A DNA stretch of 38,529 nt from Syntrophomonadaceae bacterium (lineage in GTDB: Bacteria > Bacillota > Dethiobacteria > DTU022 > UBA8154): assembly GCA_007135125.1 (NCBI GenBank), contig SLJK01000080.1, positions 1 through 38,529 on the forward strand, given 5' to 3'. Position 1 is the first letter of the stretch; each line of letters starts with the position of its first letter. This document shows positions 24,012 to 33,559 of the stretch, in pieces. The position numbers and the translations under genes were made by a program. A model generated the notes under the pieces. The model did no database searches. It saw only the letters and a program-made list of their open reading frames with translations, and was not told the DNA's origin.

Positions 24012-24571
24012 CCCTTAATTAAAGAAAAAGCCTCAGACCTGGAAACAGGGTTTTTATAAAAAATTCCCCGAACTGCCGAAGTTACAGTAGTAGCACCGGG
24101 TTTCTTAACACCCCTGATAGACATACAAAGATGTTCGGCTTCGACAACTACAACCACACCTTTAGGATTGAGAACCTCCGTAATAACATCGGCGACACTG
24201 CTTGTCAACCTTTCCTGGAGCTGCGGCCTGCGTGAAATCAGTTCCACAACTCTTACCAGCTTGCTGAGCCCAACAATTCTTCCTCCTTTAGGAATATACA
24301 CAATATGTGCCTTGCCGTAAAAGGGCAGGAGGTGATGTTCACACATGGAATAGAGGGAAATGTCCTTCACAATAACCATTTCATCATGCTCGTCTTCAAC
24401 AAAACAAGTCTGCAGAAGTTCTTTGGGGTCTAAAGATACACCATCAAAAACCTCTTGATACATTTTAGCCACTCGCCTGGGAGTATCCACCAGTCCCTCC
24501 CGGTTCGGGTCCTCCCCAATGGCTTCCAAAATCATCAATACAGCTTGTTCAATCTTTTTTTCGTCAATCAA
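24008..24571 (-). CDS. folE: GTP cyclohydrolase I
   Basis: Converts GTP to 7,8-dihydroneopterin triphosphate, the entry into folate synthesis. The zinc and active-site motifs [16 protein letters not shown] and [15 protein letters not shown] are intact, so this is the zinc-dependent FolE1 type. About 187 aa, normal. The track GTG (24580) lies only 2 nt from GGGGAG; TTG 24571 at about 10 nt is the better start. First gene of the fol operon, directly behind a THF riboswitch. Confidence 0.96.
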   Translation of the reverse strand: MIDEKKIEQAVLMILEAIGEDPNREGLVDTPRRVAKMYQEVFDGVSLDPKELLQTCFVEDEHDEMVIVKDISLYSMCEHHLLPFYGKAHIVYIPKGGRIVGLSKLVRVVELISRRPQLQERLTSSVADVITEVLNPKGVVVVVEAEHLCMSIRGVKKPGATTVTSAVRGIFYKNPVSRSEAFSLIKG

Positions 24572-24604
24572 GTAAATCACTCTCCCCTAATTGAGGGGCC
24601 TGGC

Positions 24605-24794
24605 ACAAAAAGGCACCTCTTTTCTCTTGAATGAGCATCTGCCACATTCAAGAGAAAAGAGGTGCATTGCTTCGCTCTTGTGTGGCAGTGGATGCGGTGA
24701 CATGTCGCAAGTATTGACCTGTCACAGACAATACCTTTCGTCTAGAGGCAACTTCCCATCCTCCTAGCACTTTACGCATGGCACCTACTCTGCC
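24605..24794 (-). promoter_or_regulatory. Tetrahydrofolate riboswitch with terminator, controlling folE operon
   Basis: Minus strand, aptamer 24794-24684. It matches the THF-I pattern in order: P1 GGCAG-AGTAG, then GCGTAAAGTG, a P3 stem CTAGGAGG/CCTCTAG with loop containing GATGGGAAGT, ACGAAAGG, and 3' CACCGCATCCACTGCC. P1 is GGCAG/CTGCC, and GGATG pairs with CATCC as a pseudoknot. Next, CTGCCACACAAGAG can pair with CTCTTGAATGTGGCAG (antiterminator). The alternative is a perfect 21-bp terminator hairpin (24665-24613) followed by CCTTTTT. The P1 3' strand overlaps the antiterminator, so ligand binding should favour termination. An extra helix GGTATTG/CAATAC is inserted after ACGAAAGG. Confidence 0.88.
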
Positions 24795-24889
24795 TTCAAC
24801 CTATCTTAAAAGAAAATTACCAATTCATCGTATATAACTCAAGCTACCTTTCCCACAGCTGCAAAAACCTTCTTTCTCAGCCAAGAGTG

Positions 24890-24918
24890 ATTATAGCATC
24901 TTTAGCAGAACTATGCAA
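24890..24918 (-). promoter_or_regulatory. Possible promoter of the THF riboswitch transcript
   Basis: -10 TATAAT (24895-24890) with 17-bp spacing to a weak -35 TTGCAT (24918-24913), minus strand, about 95 nt upstream of the aptamer. Confidence 0.4.
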
Positions 24919-24989
24919 TGAAAATATATTAAGCCATGCACCATGTACAAAATACCCCATGCAGAACTAAGTACAGTTGCTGTAAAAAA

Positions 24990-25015
24990 GGCCTACACTA
25001 TTCTCAGTATAGGCC
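24990..25015. terminator. Terminator of fhs
   Basis: GGCCTATACT/AGTGTAGGCC stem (one G-U) followed by six T on the minus strand; A and T runs on both sides make it potentially bidirectional. Confidence 0.85.
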
Positions 25016-25057
25016 TTTTTTACTTAACAACCTAATTTATTACCGCGTCCTACTTTC

Positions 25058-26821
25058 TTAGAACAGGCCTTTCACCTTGCCCGTTTCAACGTCAACGTCA
25101 ACACGGCGATATGCGGGGTTAGAGCCGGTGCCGGGCATCATAGGAATAGTTCCTGCCAGGGGCACTACAAAACCTGCCCCACCGTAAGTGAGGATATCAC
25201 GAATGAAAAGCTTCCAACCCTTGGGAACACCTTTCAAGGCAGGGTTATCGGAAAGGCTCAAGTGAGTTTTAGCCATACAAATACCCATTTTCTTAATTTC
25301 AGGGTCATTTTCCATTTTCTTAATCTTCTCCAGTGCGGCCGGGGCATATTCCACCCCATCAGCACCATACACTTCCCTGGCGACAAGGTCAATACGCTCG
25401 CGCAGGGGATCTTCAAGTTCATAGAGAAACTTGAACTCGCTCTTTTCTTCACAGGCTTCCACCACTGCATCAGCCAGCTCCAACGCACCTTCGCCGCCTT
25501 TTTCCCAGTGCTTGGAGAGGGCAACACGAGCTCCTGCCTGTTCGGCAATGCGGCGAACAGCTGCAATTTCGTTGTCGGTGTCGGTGTAGAAGGCGTTGAT
25601 ACATACCACCGGACTCATGCCGGATTTGCGGATAACGTTAATCAGGTGCACCAGGTTATCGCAACCCTTTTCAACCCATTCTACATTCTCCTTGCTGTAA
25701 CCGGGATCCAGGGGCTTGCCCGGGACGGGAACAGGTGCTCCGCCGTGGCACTTAAGTGCCCGGATGGTAGCAACCAGCACAGCACAGTGCGGTGTTAAGC
25801 CGGACATACGGCACTTCAGGTTCCAAAACTTTTCAAAACCGATGTCGGCAGCAAAGCCGGATTCGGTTACCAGGTAATCACCCAGCTTCAGGCCTACCCG
25901 GTCGGCGATAACAGAGTTTTGTCCAATCGCGATATTAGCAAAGGGACCTGCATGAACCAGGCATGGCTGCCCCTCCAAAGTCTGCATCAGGTTGGGGTTG
26001 ATGGCCTGTGTCATCCAGGCAGTCATGGCACCATCAACTTCAAGGTCACCTGTGGTGACCGGATTACCTTTCTTGTCATAGCCCACCACAATTTTGGCCA
26101 TACGCTCTCTCATATCCTTAAGGTCTGTAGCTACGGATAGAATAGCCATAACCTCGGAGGAGACAGCAATATTAAATCCGGACTCCATCATGAAACCGTC
26201 CATTTTGCCGCCAATACCAATGATCATGTTTCTCAAGGACTGGGCACAGAAATCCATAATCCATTTTAGGGAAATATTCCTGGGATCGATGTTAAGTCTC
26301 TTCAAGCCGACTTTGTCAAGGAAAGCATCACTGTAATTAAATTCGTGTTGCATGCGCGAAGTCAACGCTACCATTGCCAGGTTATGGGCATTCATCACCG
26401 CGTTGATATCACCCGTTAACCCCAGGGAAAACTCCGTCAAGGGGATACACTGGGCAAGACCACCACCGGCGGCAGAGCCCTTAACATTCATGGTGGGTCC
26501 CCCGGAAGGCTGCCTGATAGCAGCAACAACATTCTTTCCACGTTTACCCATTCCCTGGACCAGGCCAACCAGAGAAGTTGACTTGCCTTCACCCAGGGGA
26601 GTAGGGGTTATGGCGGTCACATCAATATACTTGCCATCCGGTTTGTCTTTCAGGCGGTCCAAAACCTTTTTGTAATCGATTTTTGCAACATAGTGACCAT
26701 ACGGAAGAAGCTCTTCCTGTTCCAGGCCCATTTCTTGACCAAGTTGGTATACTTTCTTCATGTTAGCCTCTGCAGCTTCGGCAATTTCCCAGTCAGCATG
26801 CTTGGTTGGGTCTAATGGCAT
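25058..26821 (-). CDS. fhs: Formate-tetrahydrofolate ligase
   Basis: ATP-dependent activation of formate to 10-formyl-THF; the second step of the methyl branch of the Wood-Ljungdahl pathway and part of one-carbon metabolism. The P-loop [14 protein letters not shown] (about 75-88), the nearby [19 protein letters not shown] and the C-terminal [19 protein letters not shown] are diagnostic. 587 aa, slightly longer than many homologues. AGGAGGT abuts the first ATG (26827), so the third codon, ATG 26821, is the probable start. It appears monocistronic with its own terminator. The riboswitch-controlled fol operon lies next downstream. Confidence 0.97.
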   Translation of the reverse strand: MPLDPTKHADWEIAEAAEANMKKVYQLGQEMGLEQEELLPYGHYVAKIDYKKVLDRLKDKPDGKYIDVTAITPTPLGEGKSTSLVGLVQGMGKRGKNVVAAIRQPSGGPTMNVKGSAAGGGLAQCIPLTEFSLGLTGDINAVMNAHNLAMVALTSRMQHEFNYSDAFLDKVGLKRLNIDPRNISLKWIMDFCAQSLRNMIIGIGGKMDGFMMESGFNIAVSSEVMAILSVATDLKDMRERMAKIVVGYDKKGNPVTTGDLEVDGAMTAWMTQAINPNLMQTLEGQPCLVHAGPFANIAIGQNSVIADRVGLKLGDYLVTESGFAADIGFEKFWNLKCRMSGLTPHCAVLVATIRALKCHGGAPVPVPGKPLDPGYSKENVEWVEKGCDNLVHLINVIRKSGMSPVVCINAFYTDTDNEIAAVRRIAEQAGARVALSKHWEKGGEGALELADAVVEACEEKSEFKFLYELEDPLRERIDLVAREVYGADGVEYAPAALEKIKKMENDPEIKKMGICMAKTHLSLSDNPALKGVPKGWKLFIRDILTYGGAGFVVPLAGTIPMMPGTGSNPAYRRVDVDVETGKVKGLF

Positions 26822-26827
26822 TCTCAT

Positions 26828-27224
26828 ACCTCCTATAAATTATAAAATTTTAAAAAGCCGTTATCAAAAATCTCAGGCCGTAAATAACTCACCTTTAAAC
26901 GTTAACGCCATGCCCTGTTGAACAATGATTAACCACCGGAGACCTCTTTTTACCCGTTCTTCTATTCCATTATGTACTTGTAGAGCTCCACCTACCTCCC
27001 TTCATAAGCATTCTAATGGAAAAAGCTTTAATAGCGATATTACTCCCGATAATTCCAAAGTTTGTATTTCTACAACTTCAAATAAAATTCCTGCCGCTAA
27101 TTAGCAAGTTTTCACTTTTTAATATTTCAATGAATTGGCAAAATACAAAGCCCCTGGCATTTGCAAATAAGCAAATAACCAGAGGCATGCAGTACAAACA
27201 CATACAAATATGGTAACACAGGCA
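26828..27224. other. fhs upstream region and ftsH terminator
   Basis: Contains a near-consensus promoter on the minus strand (-35 TTGATA 26867-26862, 17 bp, -10 TATAAT 26844-26839), but its start point would fall inside the fhs SD; a second promoter may lie upstream. The rest is AT-rich with no reading frame I trust. No ZTP riboswitch motif seen. Confidence 0.45.
27150..27186 (-). terminator. Terminator of ftsH
   Basis: GCCTCTGG/CCAGGGGC outer stem enclosing ATTTGC/GCAAAT, followed by TTTGTATTTT on the minus strand, about 40 nt after the ftsH stop. Confidence 0.65.
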
Positions 27225-29174
27225 TTACATTTCTTCCGAAGGCTTCCGATGAATTTCGCCTTTATCCTTCCTGAAACCTACTTTTACCCTCTTTTTCTCT
27301 TCCCGGGCTTTTTCTTCTTTTTTTTCATCAAACTTCTCATTTTCAGCCCGGGCCCTGCTCTCTTGCTCCAACTCTTCCAGATCTATTCCTTCCATCAAGG
27401 CTTCTACTTCTATGGCGTCAAGGCTTTCTTTTTCCAACAAGGCACCGGCAATAAGTTCAAGCTTCTCCATATTATTATTTATCAACTCTTCAGCTTTATG
27501 GTAACAGCGGTCAATAGTACTACGAATTTCCTTATCAATGGCTTTAGCTATCTCTTCACTAAAGTCCCTATCCCTTCCCAGATCGCGACCCAAAAAGACC
27601 TGGGACTGTTTTCTTCCCAGAGTTATGGGTCCAAGTTCATCGCTCATACCATATTCCATAATCATCTGCCGTACAGTTGAAGTGGATCGCTCCAGATCAT
27701 TCTGAGCACCCGTACTGATCTCGTTTAAAACGGCCTGCTCAGCAACCCTGCCCGCCAAAAGGGCGCTGATCCGTTCCAGAAGTTCTGTGCGAGTCATATA
27801 ATAACGATCTTCTTCGGGCAGCATGAGCGTATACCCGCCGGCTTTGCCCCGTGGGATGATAGAGACTTTATGCACCGGATCCGTATGAGGCAAAAGATAC
27901 CCTACCAGGGCGTGCCCGGCCTCATGGTAGGCCACAATCTTTTTCTCGAATTCACTGATAACCCTGCTTTTTTTCTCAGTTCCGGCAATAACCCGGTCTA
28001 CAGCATCCTCCATCTCCTGCATGCCAATATTTTTCTTGTCCCTGCGAGCAGATAATAGAGCCGCTTCATTCACCAGGTTTTCCAGATCAGCCCCGGTAAA
28101 CCCAGGGGTTCTCCTGGCCATCACCTTTAGATCAACGCTTTCAGCAAGAGGTTTGTTTCGCACGTGAACCTGCAAAATTTCTGCTCTTCCCTTAACATCC
28201 GGGTAATTAACAGTAATCTGCCGGTCAAAACGGCCCGGCCGCAAAAGGGCCGGATCAAGGATATCCGGCCTGTTAGTAGCTGCCAGGATAATAATCCCCT
28301 CATTGACCGCGAACCCATCCATTTCTACCAAAAGCTGGTTAAGGGTCTGTTCTCTTTCATCATGGCCGCCTCCCAAACCAGCACCCCGCTGACGCCCGAC
28401 AGCATCGATTTCATCCACAAAAACGATACAGGGAGAGTTCTTTTTGGCGTTCTCAAAAAGGTCCCGCACACGAGAAGCCCCCACACCCACAAACATCTCC
28501 ACAAAGTCCGAACCGCTGATGCTAAAAAAGGGAACTCCCGCCTCACCGGCCACAGCCCTTCCCAAAAGAGTTTTTCCCGTTCCGGGAGGACCTACCAGAA
28601 GCACACCTTTGGGTATACGGGCACCCAGTGATATAAACTTTTTAGGGTCTTTCAAAAACTCGACGATTTCTTGCAGCTCGCCCTTCTCTTCATCAGCACC
28701 GGCCACCTGGTCGAAAGTAACCTTTTTGCGCTCACCATCATGCAGCTTGGCTTTGCTCTTCCCAAAGTTCATAACCTTGTTTCCTCCACCCTGACTCTGC
28801 TGCATAAAGAAAAAGAAAATACCAATGATCAGGATAAAAGGAATCATATAGGTGAGCAAGGTTGACCACCACGGCGGCTGGGGCTCCGGGCGGGATTCAT
28901 AAGGAATATTGTTATCGGAGAGCAAGTTCATCAAGGCCTCCGGAGCAAGAGTATGAGTTTCCAGCCTTACTCCATCCTCCAACATAGCTGAAACATCATT
29001 GCCCTCGATCTCAACTTCGACAATCTCGCCGCTCTCAATATAATTGACAAATTCGGGATAATAGCGAACATCTCGAACTTCTTCTTGAGGTCGGCTAAAA
29101 GTTTGTATAAGAGCCACGGCAATCATAAATACCAAAAGGTAAAAGGTTGCCTGGCGTAAAAAACGGCTATTCAA
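27225..29174 (-). CDS. ftsH: ATP-dependent zinc metalloprotease FtsH
   Basis: Membrane-anchored AAA+ protease that degrades membrane and regulatory proteins. Two membrane helices (about 8-25 and 105-125) flank an extracytoplasmic domain. Walker A GPPGTGKT, Walker [36 protein letters not shown], zinc site HEAGH and the downstream Asp in [11 protein letters not shown] are intact. The C-terminal tail is highly charged ([15 protein letters not shown]). The start is TTG 29174, 8 nt after AAAAGGAGGT; the track TTG 29180 is too close to the SD. Last of the hpt/tilS cluster. Confidence 0.97.
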   Translation of the reverse strand: MNSRFLRQATFYLLVFMIAVALIQTFSRPQEEVRDVRYYPEFVNYIESGEIVEVEIEGNDVSAMLEDGVRLETHTLAPEALMNLLSDNNIPYESRPEPQPPWWSTLLTYMIPFILIIGIFFFFMQQSQGGGNKVMNFGKSKAKLHDGERKKVTFDQVAGADEEKGELQEIVEFLKDPKKFISLGARIPKGVLLVGPPGTGKTLLGRAVAGEAGVPFFSISGSDFVEMFVGVGASRVRDLFENAKKNSPCIVFVDEIDAVGRQRGAGLGGGHDEREQTLNQLLVEMDGFAVNEGIIILAATNRPDILDPALLRPGRFDRQITVNYPDVKGRAEILQVHVRNKPLAESVDLKVMARRTPGFTGADLENLVNEAALLSARRDKKNIGMQEMEDAVDRVIAGTEKKSRVISEFEKKIVAYHEAGHALVGYLLPHTDPVHKVSIIPRGKAGGYTLMLPEEDRYYMTRTELLERISALLAGRVAEQAVLNEISTGAQNDLERSTSTVRQMIMEYGMSDELGPITLGRKQSQVFLGRDLGRDRDFSEEIAKAIDKEIRSTIDRCYHKAEELINNNMEKLELIAGALLEKESLDAIEVEALMEGIDLEELEQESRARAENEKFDEKKEEKAREEKKRVKVGFRKDKGEIHRKPSEEM

Positions 29175-29222
29175 GTGCAAAAACCTCCTTTTCCTACCAG
29201 CTGTTAAATTGTATCATACAAA

Positions 29223-29753
29223 TTACCCAAACTCAAGCAAAACACAAACGTCAGGCAGATTGCGGAAATTTTCCTTAAAATCAAGACCATATCCCACTAC
29301 AAACTCGTCAGGAATACAGAAACCGCGGTAATCCGCTTCGATTTCCACCGTGCGTCGCTCGGGTTTATCCAATAAAGCTACAATTTTCAAGGAAGCAGGC
29401 CTTCTGGAAAGGAGGTTTTCGCGCAGATAATCCAGCGTTAAACCTGTATCAATTATATCTTCTACGATAATAACATGGCGATCTTCTATACTATATTCCA
29501 AGTCTTTCAAAATTCGCACCACCCCGGAAGAAGTAGTAGAGTTACCATAGCTGGAAACTGCCATAAAGTCCACTTCCAAATTTATATCCATATGCCTGAT
29601 CAGGTCACAAAGAAAAACTGCAGCCCCTTTCAGGACACAGACAAAGAGTGGATTTTTCCCGCTATAATCCCTGGATAACATCTGGGCCAGTTCTTTAACC
29701 TTGGCCTCAATTTCGGCTTTCGTTAATAAAACCTTCACCTTCTGTATATCCAT
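29223..29753 (-). CDS. hpt: Hypoxanthine phosphoribosyltransferase
   Basis: Purine salvage: hypoxanthine or guanine plus PRPP gives IMP or GMP. 176 aa; the PRPP-binding motif VIIVEDIIDTGLTL (about 96-109), the N-terminal LFVCVLKGAAVFLCDL and C-terminal DEFVVGYGLDFKENFRNLP are typical. The start overlaps the end of tilS by 47 nt, and GGAGG directly abuts the ATG, so the exact start is uncertain. The hpt-tilS-ftsH order is conserved in Bacillota. Confidence 0.96.
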   Translation of the reverse strand: MDIQKVKVLLTKAEIEAKVKELAQMLSRDYSGKNPLFVCVLKGAAVFLCDLIRHMDINLEVDFMAVSSYGNSTTSSGVVRILKDLEYSIEDRHVIIVEDIIDTGLTLDYLRENLLSRRPASLKIVALLDKPERRTVEIEADYRGFCIPDEFVVGYGLDFKENFRNLPDVCVLLEFG

Positions 29754-31275
29754 CCTCCATGTCCTCCATCTCGGGAATAATTTTTAAAACCAGGACCTTG
29801 CGGGTTCCTTCCGTTATCCTGCAGTGATGGGAAATCTGCTTCCCCACCACCCAAACAATCTCTTTTCCGGCCACCACCAGGGGTATCCGCTCTCGCTCCT
29901 CCAGCGGTACTTTTTGTTCAATGAAGTATTTTTTTAGCTTCTTACTGCCAGGTGCTCCCAGTGGATAAAAGCTGTCCCCGGGTTGACGGTTCCTTATCGT
30001 CAGCTGCAGTTCTTGCTCATCCCCCGGGGTGTGCCCTTTATCTTGCCGCCCAGGCTTTGCCATTTCCAGGAGTATATGGTAATCCAGGTATGCTTCTTTT
30101 TTTTCGTCAGGAGGCCAGGCCAGTTCACCGGGAAAAACAAACCATGCATGCAGCATAACCCCTTCTTTTCCAATTTCTTGCGCACCGGGCACTTCAAGGG
30201 TTACAGGAGATAACGCCTCGGCAGTCGGAAATTCTTCCAGGGAAAACAGCAGTCTATCATAACTCCTGTAGACTTTTATACCGTGGGAAAAATAAAGCCT
30301 TCCATGAGGGGAGTTACCCAAGCACAGGTCCAGCACCGCTCTAATTTGTTTGAAACCTATCTCCCTGGGCACCCTTCCCAAGAGCTTGCGGACAGCTGCC
30401 CTCAATATCCGGTTCTGCACAGCTTCGTGTTCTTGTAAAAGTTTTTCCCTGTTTAATACAAGGAAATAAGGTTTCTTTTCCAAAAGGAGTTTTAAAAAAC
30501 GCTGCTCCGCAAATTCCTCCAAAAAATTATTATCCAGGGACAGCAACCCCGCCAACCTGGCTAACCCTTCACGCAATCTTGGATTATAGTCTTTTTCCAG
30601 GAGCGGCAGTAATTCCAGGCGCAGCTTATTACGATGAAAACGATTCTCTATATTGGTTTCATCTTCCCGCGGGCTGATGCCTTTTTCCAGGCAGCAGGCA
30701 GAGATCTCATACCTGCTGGTTTCAAGCAAGGGCCTTATAAGAAAAAGGCCCTCCCCCAAGCTTCGCTTAAACTTCATTCCTGTTAAACCGTCCAATCCTG
30801 TTCCCCGCAAAAAGTTTAGCAAAACAGTTTCAGCCTGATCGTCACGATTATGGCCGACAGCAATACTGGCAGCGCCACTCCTGCGTGCCAACTGTACCAA
30901 AAACCTGTAGCGCAAGCGCCGGGCAGCATCTTCCGGCGAAAGCCTCCACTGCTTGCGGAAAAGTTCTGCATCAACTTCACCTACTGTACAGGACAGCCCT
31001 AAACTTGCTGCTTCCTTTCTTACAAACTCTGCATCTTCCTGTGCCACAGCTCCTCTTAAGCCGTGGTTTAAATGGGCTACATGAAGAGAAAAGGGGAGTT
31101 CTTTTTCCCCCTTCAAGTCATTTAAAAGATGCAGCAGAGAAAGGGAATCAGTGCCCCCCGAGACAGCTACAATAACCAGATCTCCAATCTCAACCAGTTT
31201 TTCTCGCCAAATAATCTTTTTTACAACATCCACTAAAGCAGGCATTCTGCCTGAACCTGCCTCTCTAAAATCCAT
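29707..31275 (-). CDS. tilS: tRNA(Ile)-lysidine synthase
   Basis: Modifies C34 of tRNA-Ile(CAU) to lysidine using ATP and lysine. The PP-loop VAVSGGTDSLSLLHLL (about 33-48) and the HLNHGLRG / GHNRDDQAETVLLNFLRGTGLDGLTGM segments are standard; a C-terminal TilS domain follows (QPGDSFYPLGAPGSKKLKKYFIEQKVP). 522 aa from ATG 31275, which has no SD; ATG 31245 has GAGAGGCAGG upstream but lies in a CAGGCA/TGCCTG hairpin. Start unresolved. Confidence 0.96.
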   Translation of the reverse strand: MDFREAGSGRMPALVDVVKKIIWREKLVEIGDLVIVAVSGGTDSLSLLHLLNDLKGEKELPFSLHVAHLNHGLRGAVAQEDAEFVRKEAASLGLSCTVGEVDAELFRKQWRLSPEDAARRLRYRFLVQLARRSGAASIAVGHNRDDQAETVLLNFLRGTGLDGLTGMKFKRSLGEGLFLIRPLLETSRYEISACCLEKGISPREDETNIENRFHRNKLRLELLPLLEKDYNPRLREGLARLAGLLSLDNNFLEEFAEQRFLKLLLEKKPYFLVLNREKLLQEHEAVQNRILRAAVRKLLGRVPREIGFKQIRAVLDLCLGNSPHGRLYFSHGIKVYRSYDRLLFSLEEFPTAEALSPVTLEVPGAQEIGKEGVMLHAWFVFPGELAWPPDEKKEAYLDYHILLEMAKPGRQDKGHTPGDEQELQLTIRNRQPGDSFYPLGAPGSKKLKKYFIEQKVPLEERERIPLVVAGKEIVWVVGKQISHHCRITEGTRKVLVLKIIPEMEDMEDGYTEGEGFINESRN

Positions 31276-31347
31276 TATGTTTGTATTTTTTCGCTAACGT
31301 CCTTCAAATTCCTTCCCCCGGGAGCAATCTTTTCGTTCCAGCAGTTT

Positions 31348-32385
31348 TCAGGACAGCTTTTCCAACAGTCCCAGCAACAGCCCTTCCTCGGAAACAAGCA
31401 ATTGCTCCTTACCCAAAAAATCCATAACAGCCACCAGGGAAGATGTTCCTGCTGCAATTATGTCGGCTCGCAGTGGTGCAAAAGGAAGTAAAGCTCTTTT
31501 TTCTGCAAGGCTGCTGCTGTAAAAAATCTTCTCCCACCGCTCTGCTTCTACCTTCTCCAGCACATAACCGTGAACTGCCTCAGGAGAATACACCTGTAAT
31601 TGTTGCGCTACGGCAGCCAAAGTGGTCACCGTTCCCCCAACGGCCACAAGTTCCCTTTCCTGCCAGAAAGGCCTGAAAGTATTAACACAGCTCATCATCT
31701 CTTTCAAATACTCTTTTACCTGAACTTTAATTTGTGCTGGAGCTTCCCGGGAATCCTCTGCCGCACGTCTGGTAAAGTTAGACAGTGGGGCATTAAACTT
31801 TTCATGTAATCTAACAGCCCCGAAGGGAAAACTTTGATACATAAATTTTTCCTTCTCCAACCAGGCAAGTTCCGTGCTCCTCCCGCCAAGATCCAACACT
31901 ATCCACTGCTCCAGGTTTAAGGGATCCACCTCTATCTTTGAGAAAGCTGCTCTCCGGGAAACTGCGCCGGCTTTCCCCTCACCGGAGCCGGCTGCTAAAA
32001 AAAACATCTTCAACCCCTGCAGGGCTCCCTTAAAGCTCCAATAAGCCTCCTCTTCAGGGCTCAATAATTGCACCGGGAAAGGAGAGCTTTTGGCCATTTC
32101 TGTCAGAAAACTATCCCCGTCCCGGGCTTCTCTTACCGCACTGGTAGAAACTACCAGTGCGTCCTCAACCCTCTCTGCCAGGAGTATTTTTTGGAAAGCA
32201 CTGAATGCCTCCAATGTACGCTTCCTGGCCAGGAGATGAAGCTCTTTGCCCGGGGATAGACCTTCGCCCAACCTGGTTTCCACAAGCTCTCTTCTTATAA
32301 CCTGCAGCTTATCCTCCAGGCTCCGGGCTATAAGCAGGCGGAGGGAATTGCTGCCCACATCTATAACGCCCACTTTTTTCTTCAT
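31348..32385 (-). CDS. Ppx/GppA-family phosphatase
   Basis: ASKHA-fold exopolyphosphatase/guanosine pentaphosphatase family. N-terminal VGVIDVGSNSLRLLIA (phosphate 1) and VLDLGGRSTELAWLE (phosphate 2; usually GGGST) are visible, and VAVGGTVTTLAA follows. At about 345 aa it has only the two ASKHA domains, like short Ppx proteins, without the C-terminal HD domain of long forms. ATG 32385 (MKKKVGVIDVG) is preferred, though GTG 32391 is closer to AGGAG. It sits between the S1 protein and tilS, the place often taken by spoIIE in spore formers. Whether it hydrolyses polyphosphate or pppGpp cannot be told. Confidence 0.9.
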   Translation of the reverse strand: MKKKVGVIDVGSNSLRLLIARSLEDKLQVIRRELVETRLGEGLSPGKELHLLARKRTLEAFSAFQKILLAERVEDALVVSTSAVREARDGDSFLTEMAKSSPFPVQLLSPEEEAYWSFKGALQGLKMFFLAAGSGEGKAGAVSRRAAFSKIEVDPLNLEQWIVLDLGGRSTELAWLEKEKFMYQSFPFGAVRLHEKFNAPLSNFTRRAAEDSREAPAQIKVQVKEYLKEMMSCVNTFRPFWQERELVAVGGTVTTLAAVAQQLQVYSPEAVHGYVLEKVEAERWEKIFYSSSLAEKRALLPFAPLRADIIAAGTSSLVAVMDFLGKEQLLVSEEGLLLGLLEKLS

Positions 32386-32468
32386 TAGCACAACAACTCC
32401 TACCGCAAAATAAAAAAGTTATCCGGTCATGAAACGACTAGCTGCTTTCAAAACAACTTTCTAAAACA

Positions 32469-32495
32469 GTATAGGCACCTGCAAGGTGCCTATAC
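32469..32495. terminator. Terminator downstream of S1-domain gene
   Basis: Perfect 12-bp stem GTATAGGCACCT/AGGTGCCTATAC with a 3-nt loop; TGTTTTAG follows on the minus strand. Confidence 0.75.
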
Positions 32496-32561
32496 ATAAA
32501 GCTTTAATATATCTTATCCGGTTAACCTGAACGGAGATTAAAAATATCATAAAGGCCTTTC

Positions 32562-32972
32562 TCAATCAAAGCCACGGGAAAAACTACTGCCTCCCCCTCT
32601 TTTTGATTCCGTATTTTTTTTCAAATCCTGTTGCTTTTCATCGCTGTCTTTTAAAAACTTGGAAACCTTGTCCTCAAAAGATGTTTTTGAAGGCATACTG
32701 CCTTTTTTGCGAGGAGCACTGCTGCCGGTTGAATCGCTCTGTGCCCGCTTGATTGAAAGACCGATTTTACCATCATCGTTAACATTTAAAACCTTAACTT
32801 TTACCTTGTCCTTTTTTTGCAAATGCTCGTTAATGTCTTTTACGTAGCTATCCGCTACCTCTGAGATATGGACTAGGCCGGTTTCCCCACTGGGTAACAA
32901 AACAAAAGCCCCGAAGTTTGTTATTCCAGTAACCACTCCCTCCACTATGCTTCCTACTTTAAGCGACACCAT
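32562..32972 (-). CDS. S1 RNA-binding domain protein (YabR-like)
   Basis: 136 aa. The S1 domain covers residues 1-75 (VGSIVEGVVTGITNFGAFVLLPSGETGLVHISEVADSYV with VKVLNVNDDGKIGLSIKRA). A low-complexity, charged Ser/Lys/Gly tail follows (KKGSMPSKTSF, SKRGGGSSFSRGFD), as in YabR/general stress protein 13-type proteins. It probably binds RNA or associates with ribosomes; the exact role is unknown in the family. AAGGAGG lies 13 nt from ATG, slightly long. It lies between divIC and ppx, as yabR lies beside divIC in Bacillus. Confidence 0.92.
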   Translation of the reverse strand: MVSLKVGSIVEGVVTGITNFGAFVLLPSGETGLVHISEVADSYVKDINEHLQKKDKVKVKVLNVNDDGKIGLSIKRAQSDSTGSSAPRKKGSMPSKTSFEDKVSKFLKDSDEKQQDLKKNTESKRGGGSSFSRGFD

Positions 32973-33063
32973 CTTAGCAAAACGTCCTCCTTCTACATAA
33001 TAGACTATCTAACAAAAAATTATAGCTTCTTTTTAGAGATTGTCAAGGCCGGGTTAAAACAAT

Positions 33064-33372
33064 CTATTCCCCCACCTGGAAAATTATTTCTCCAGGCCGT
33101 ACCATCCCCAGGTTGCGACGAGCCTCAATTTCAATATATTCCTCTTCCTGCAGCAGCTGCGCTTCTTGCTGTAGAGACCTGTTTTGTTCTTCTAACTCCT
33201 CTGCCTCCTCCGCCAGCTCTTTAAGCTCGCTCTGGGCTTGCCAGTAGGTAATAGCCTGTCCCAGGTAGAGAAAAAACGCAACTCCCATGAAAGATGCAAT
33301 AATTACTACCCAAAATTTACTGGAAAAACTTTTTTTAGAACGGCCGGGATATTTTACAACCTTGCCACCCAA
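33064..33372 (-). CDS. divIC: FtsB/DivIC-type septum formation protein
   Basis: 102-aa bitopic cell-division protein: a short basic cytoplasmic tail (KYPGRSKKSFSSK), one membrane helix (VVIIASFMGVAFFLYLGQ, about 22-40), a coiled coil (SELKELAEEAEELEEQNRSLQQE, about 50-80) and a terminal EARRNLGMVRPGEIIF that is the DivIC/FtsB signature. TTG start with GGAAGGT 9 nt upstream. It would form a complex with FtsL and DivIB at the septum (family knowledge). Confidence 0.92.
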   Translation of the reverse strand: MGGKVVKYPGRSKKSFSSKFWVVIIASFMGVAFFLYLGQAITYWQAQSELKELAEEAEELEEQNRSLQQEAQLLQEEEYIEIEARRNLGMVRPGEIIFQVGE

Positions 33373-33559
33373 ATCAATCGACCTTCCCTCTTGTATTTCT
33401 ATTTATATCATTTCTTTTCATTAAAATACCATTCTACCTTATTCAAAAAAATCCTTCTTTACCTCATATTTTTTGTAACGTTTTCAGCGTTTTCACAAAA
33501 AAAAGAAAAAAACAAAACCTTTAAATCTACCTTTGCACCTTATTCAATACATATAATCC

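Noticed and set aside
24605-24665. Perfect 21-bp inverted repeat, first taken for a transposon end or MITE
   Set aside because: On the minus strand it is followed by CCTTTTT and its left arm competes with an antiterminator next to a THF aptamer, so it is the riboswitch terminator.
25262-25798. 178-aa plus-strand ORF inside fhs
   Set aside because: Shadow of the conserved fhs coding sequence.
26828-27000. ZTP riboswitch upstream of fhs
   Set aside because: The conserved CCGCC-type 3' motif and pseudoknot partner are absent.
27250-27350. Pyrimidine-rich low-complexity stretch
   Set aside because: It is the antisense of the charged Lys/Glu C-terminal tail of FtsH.
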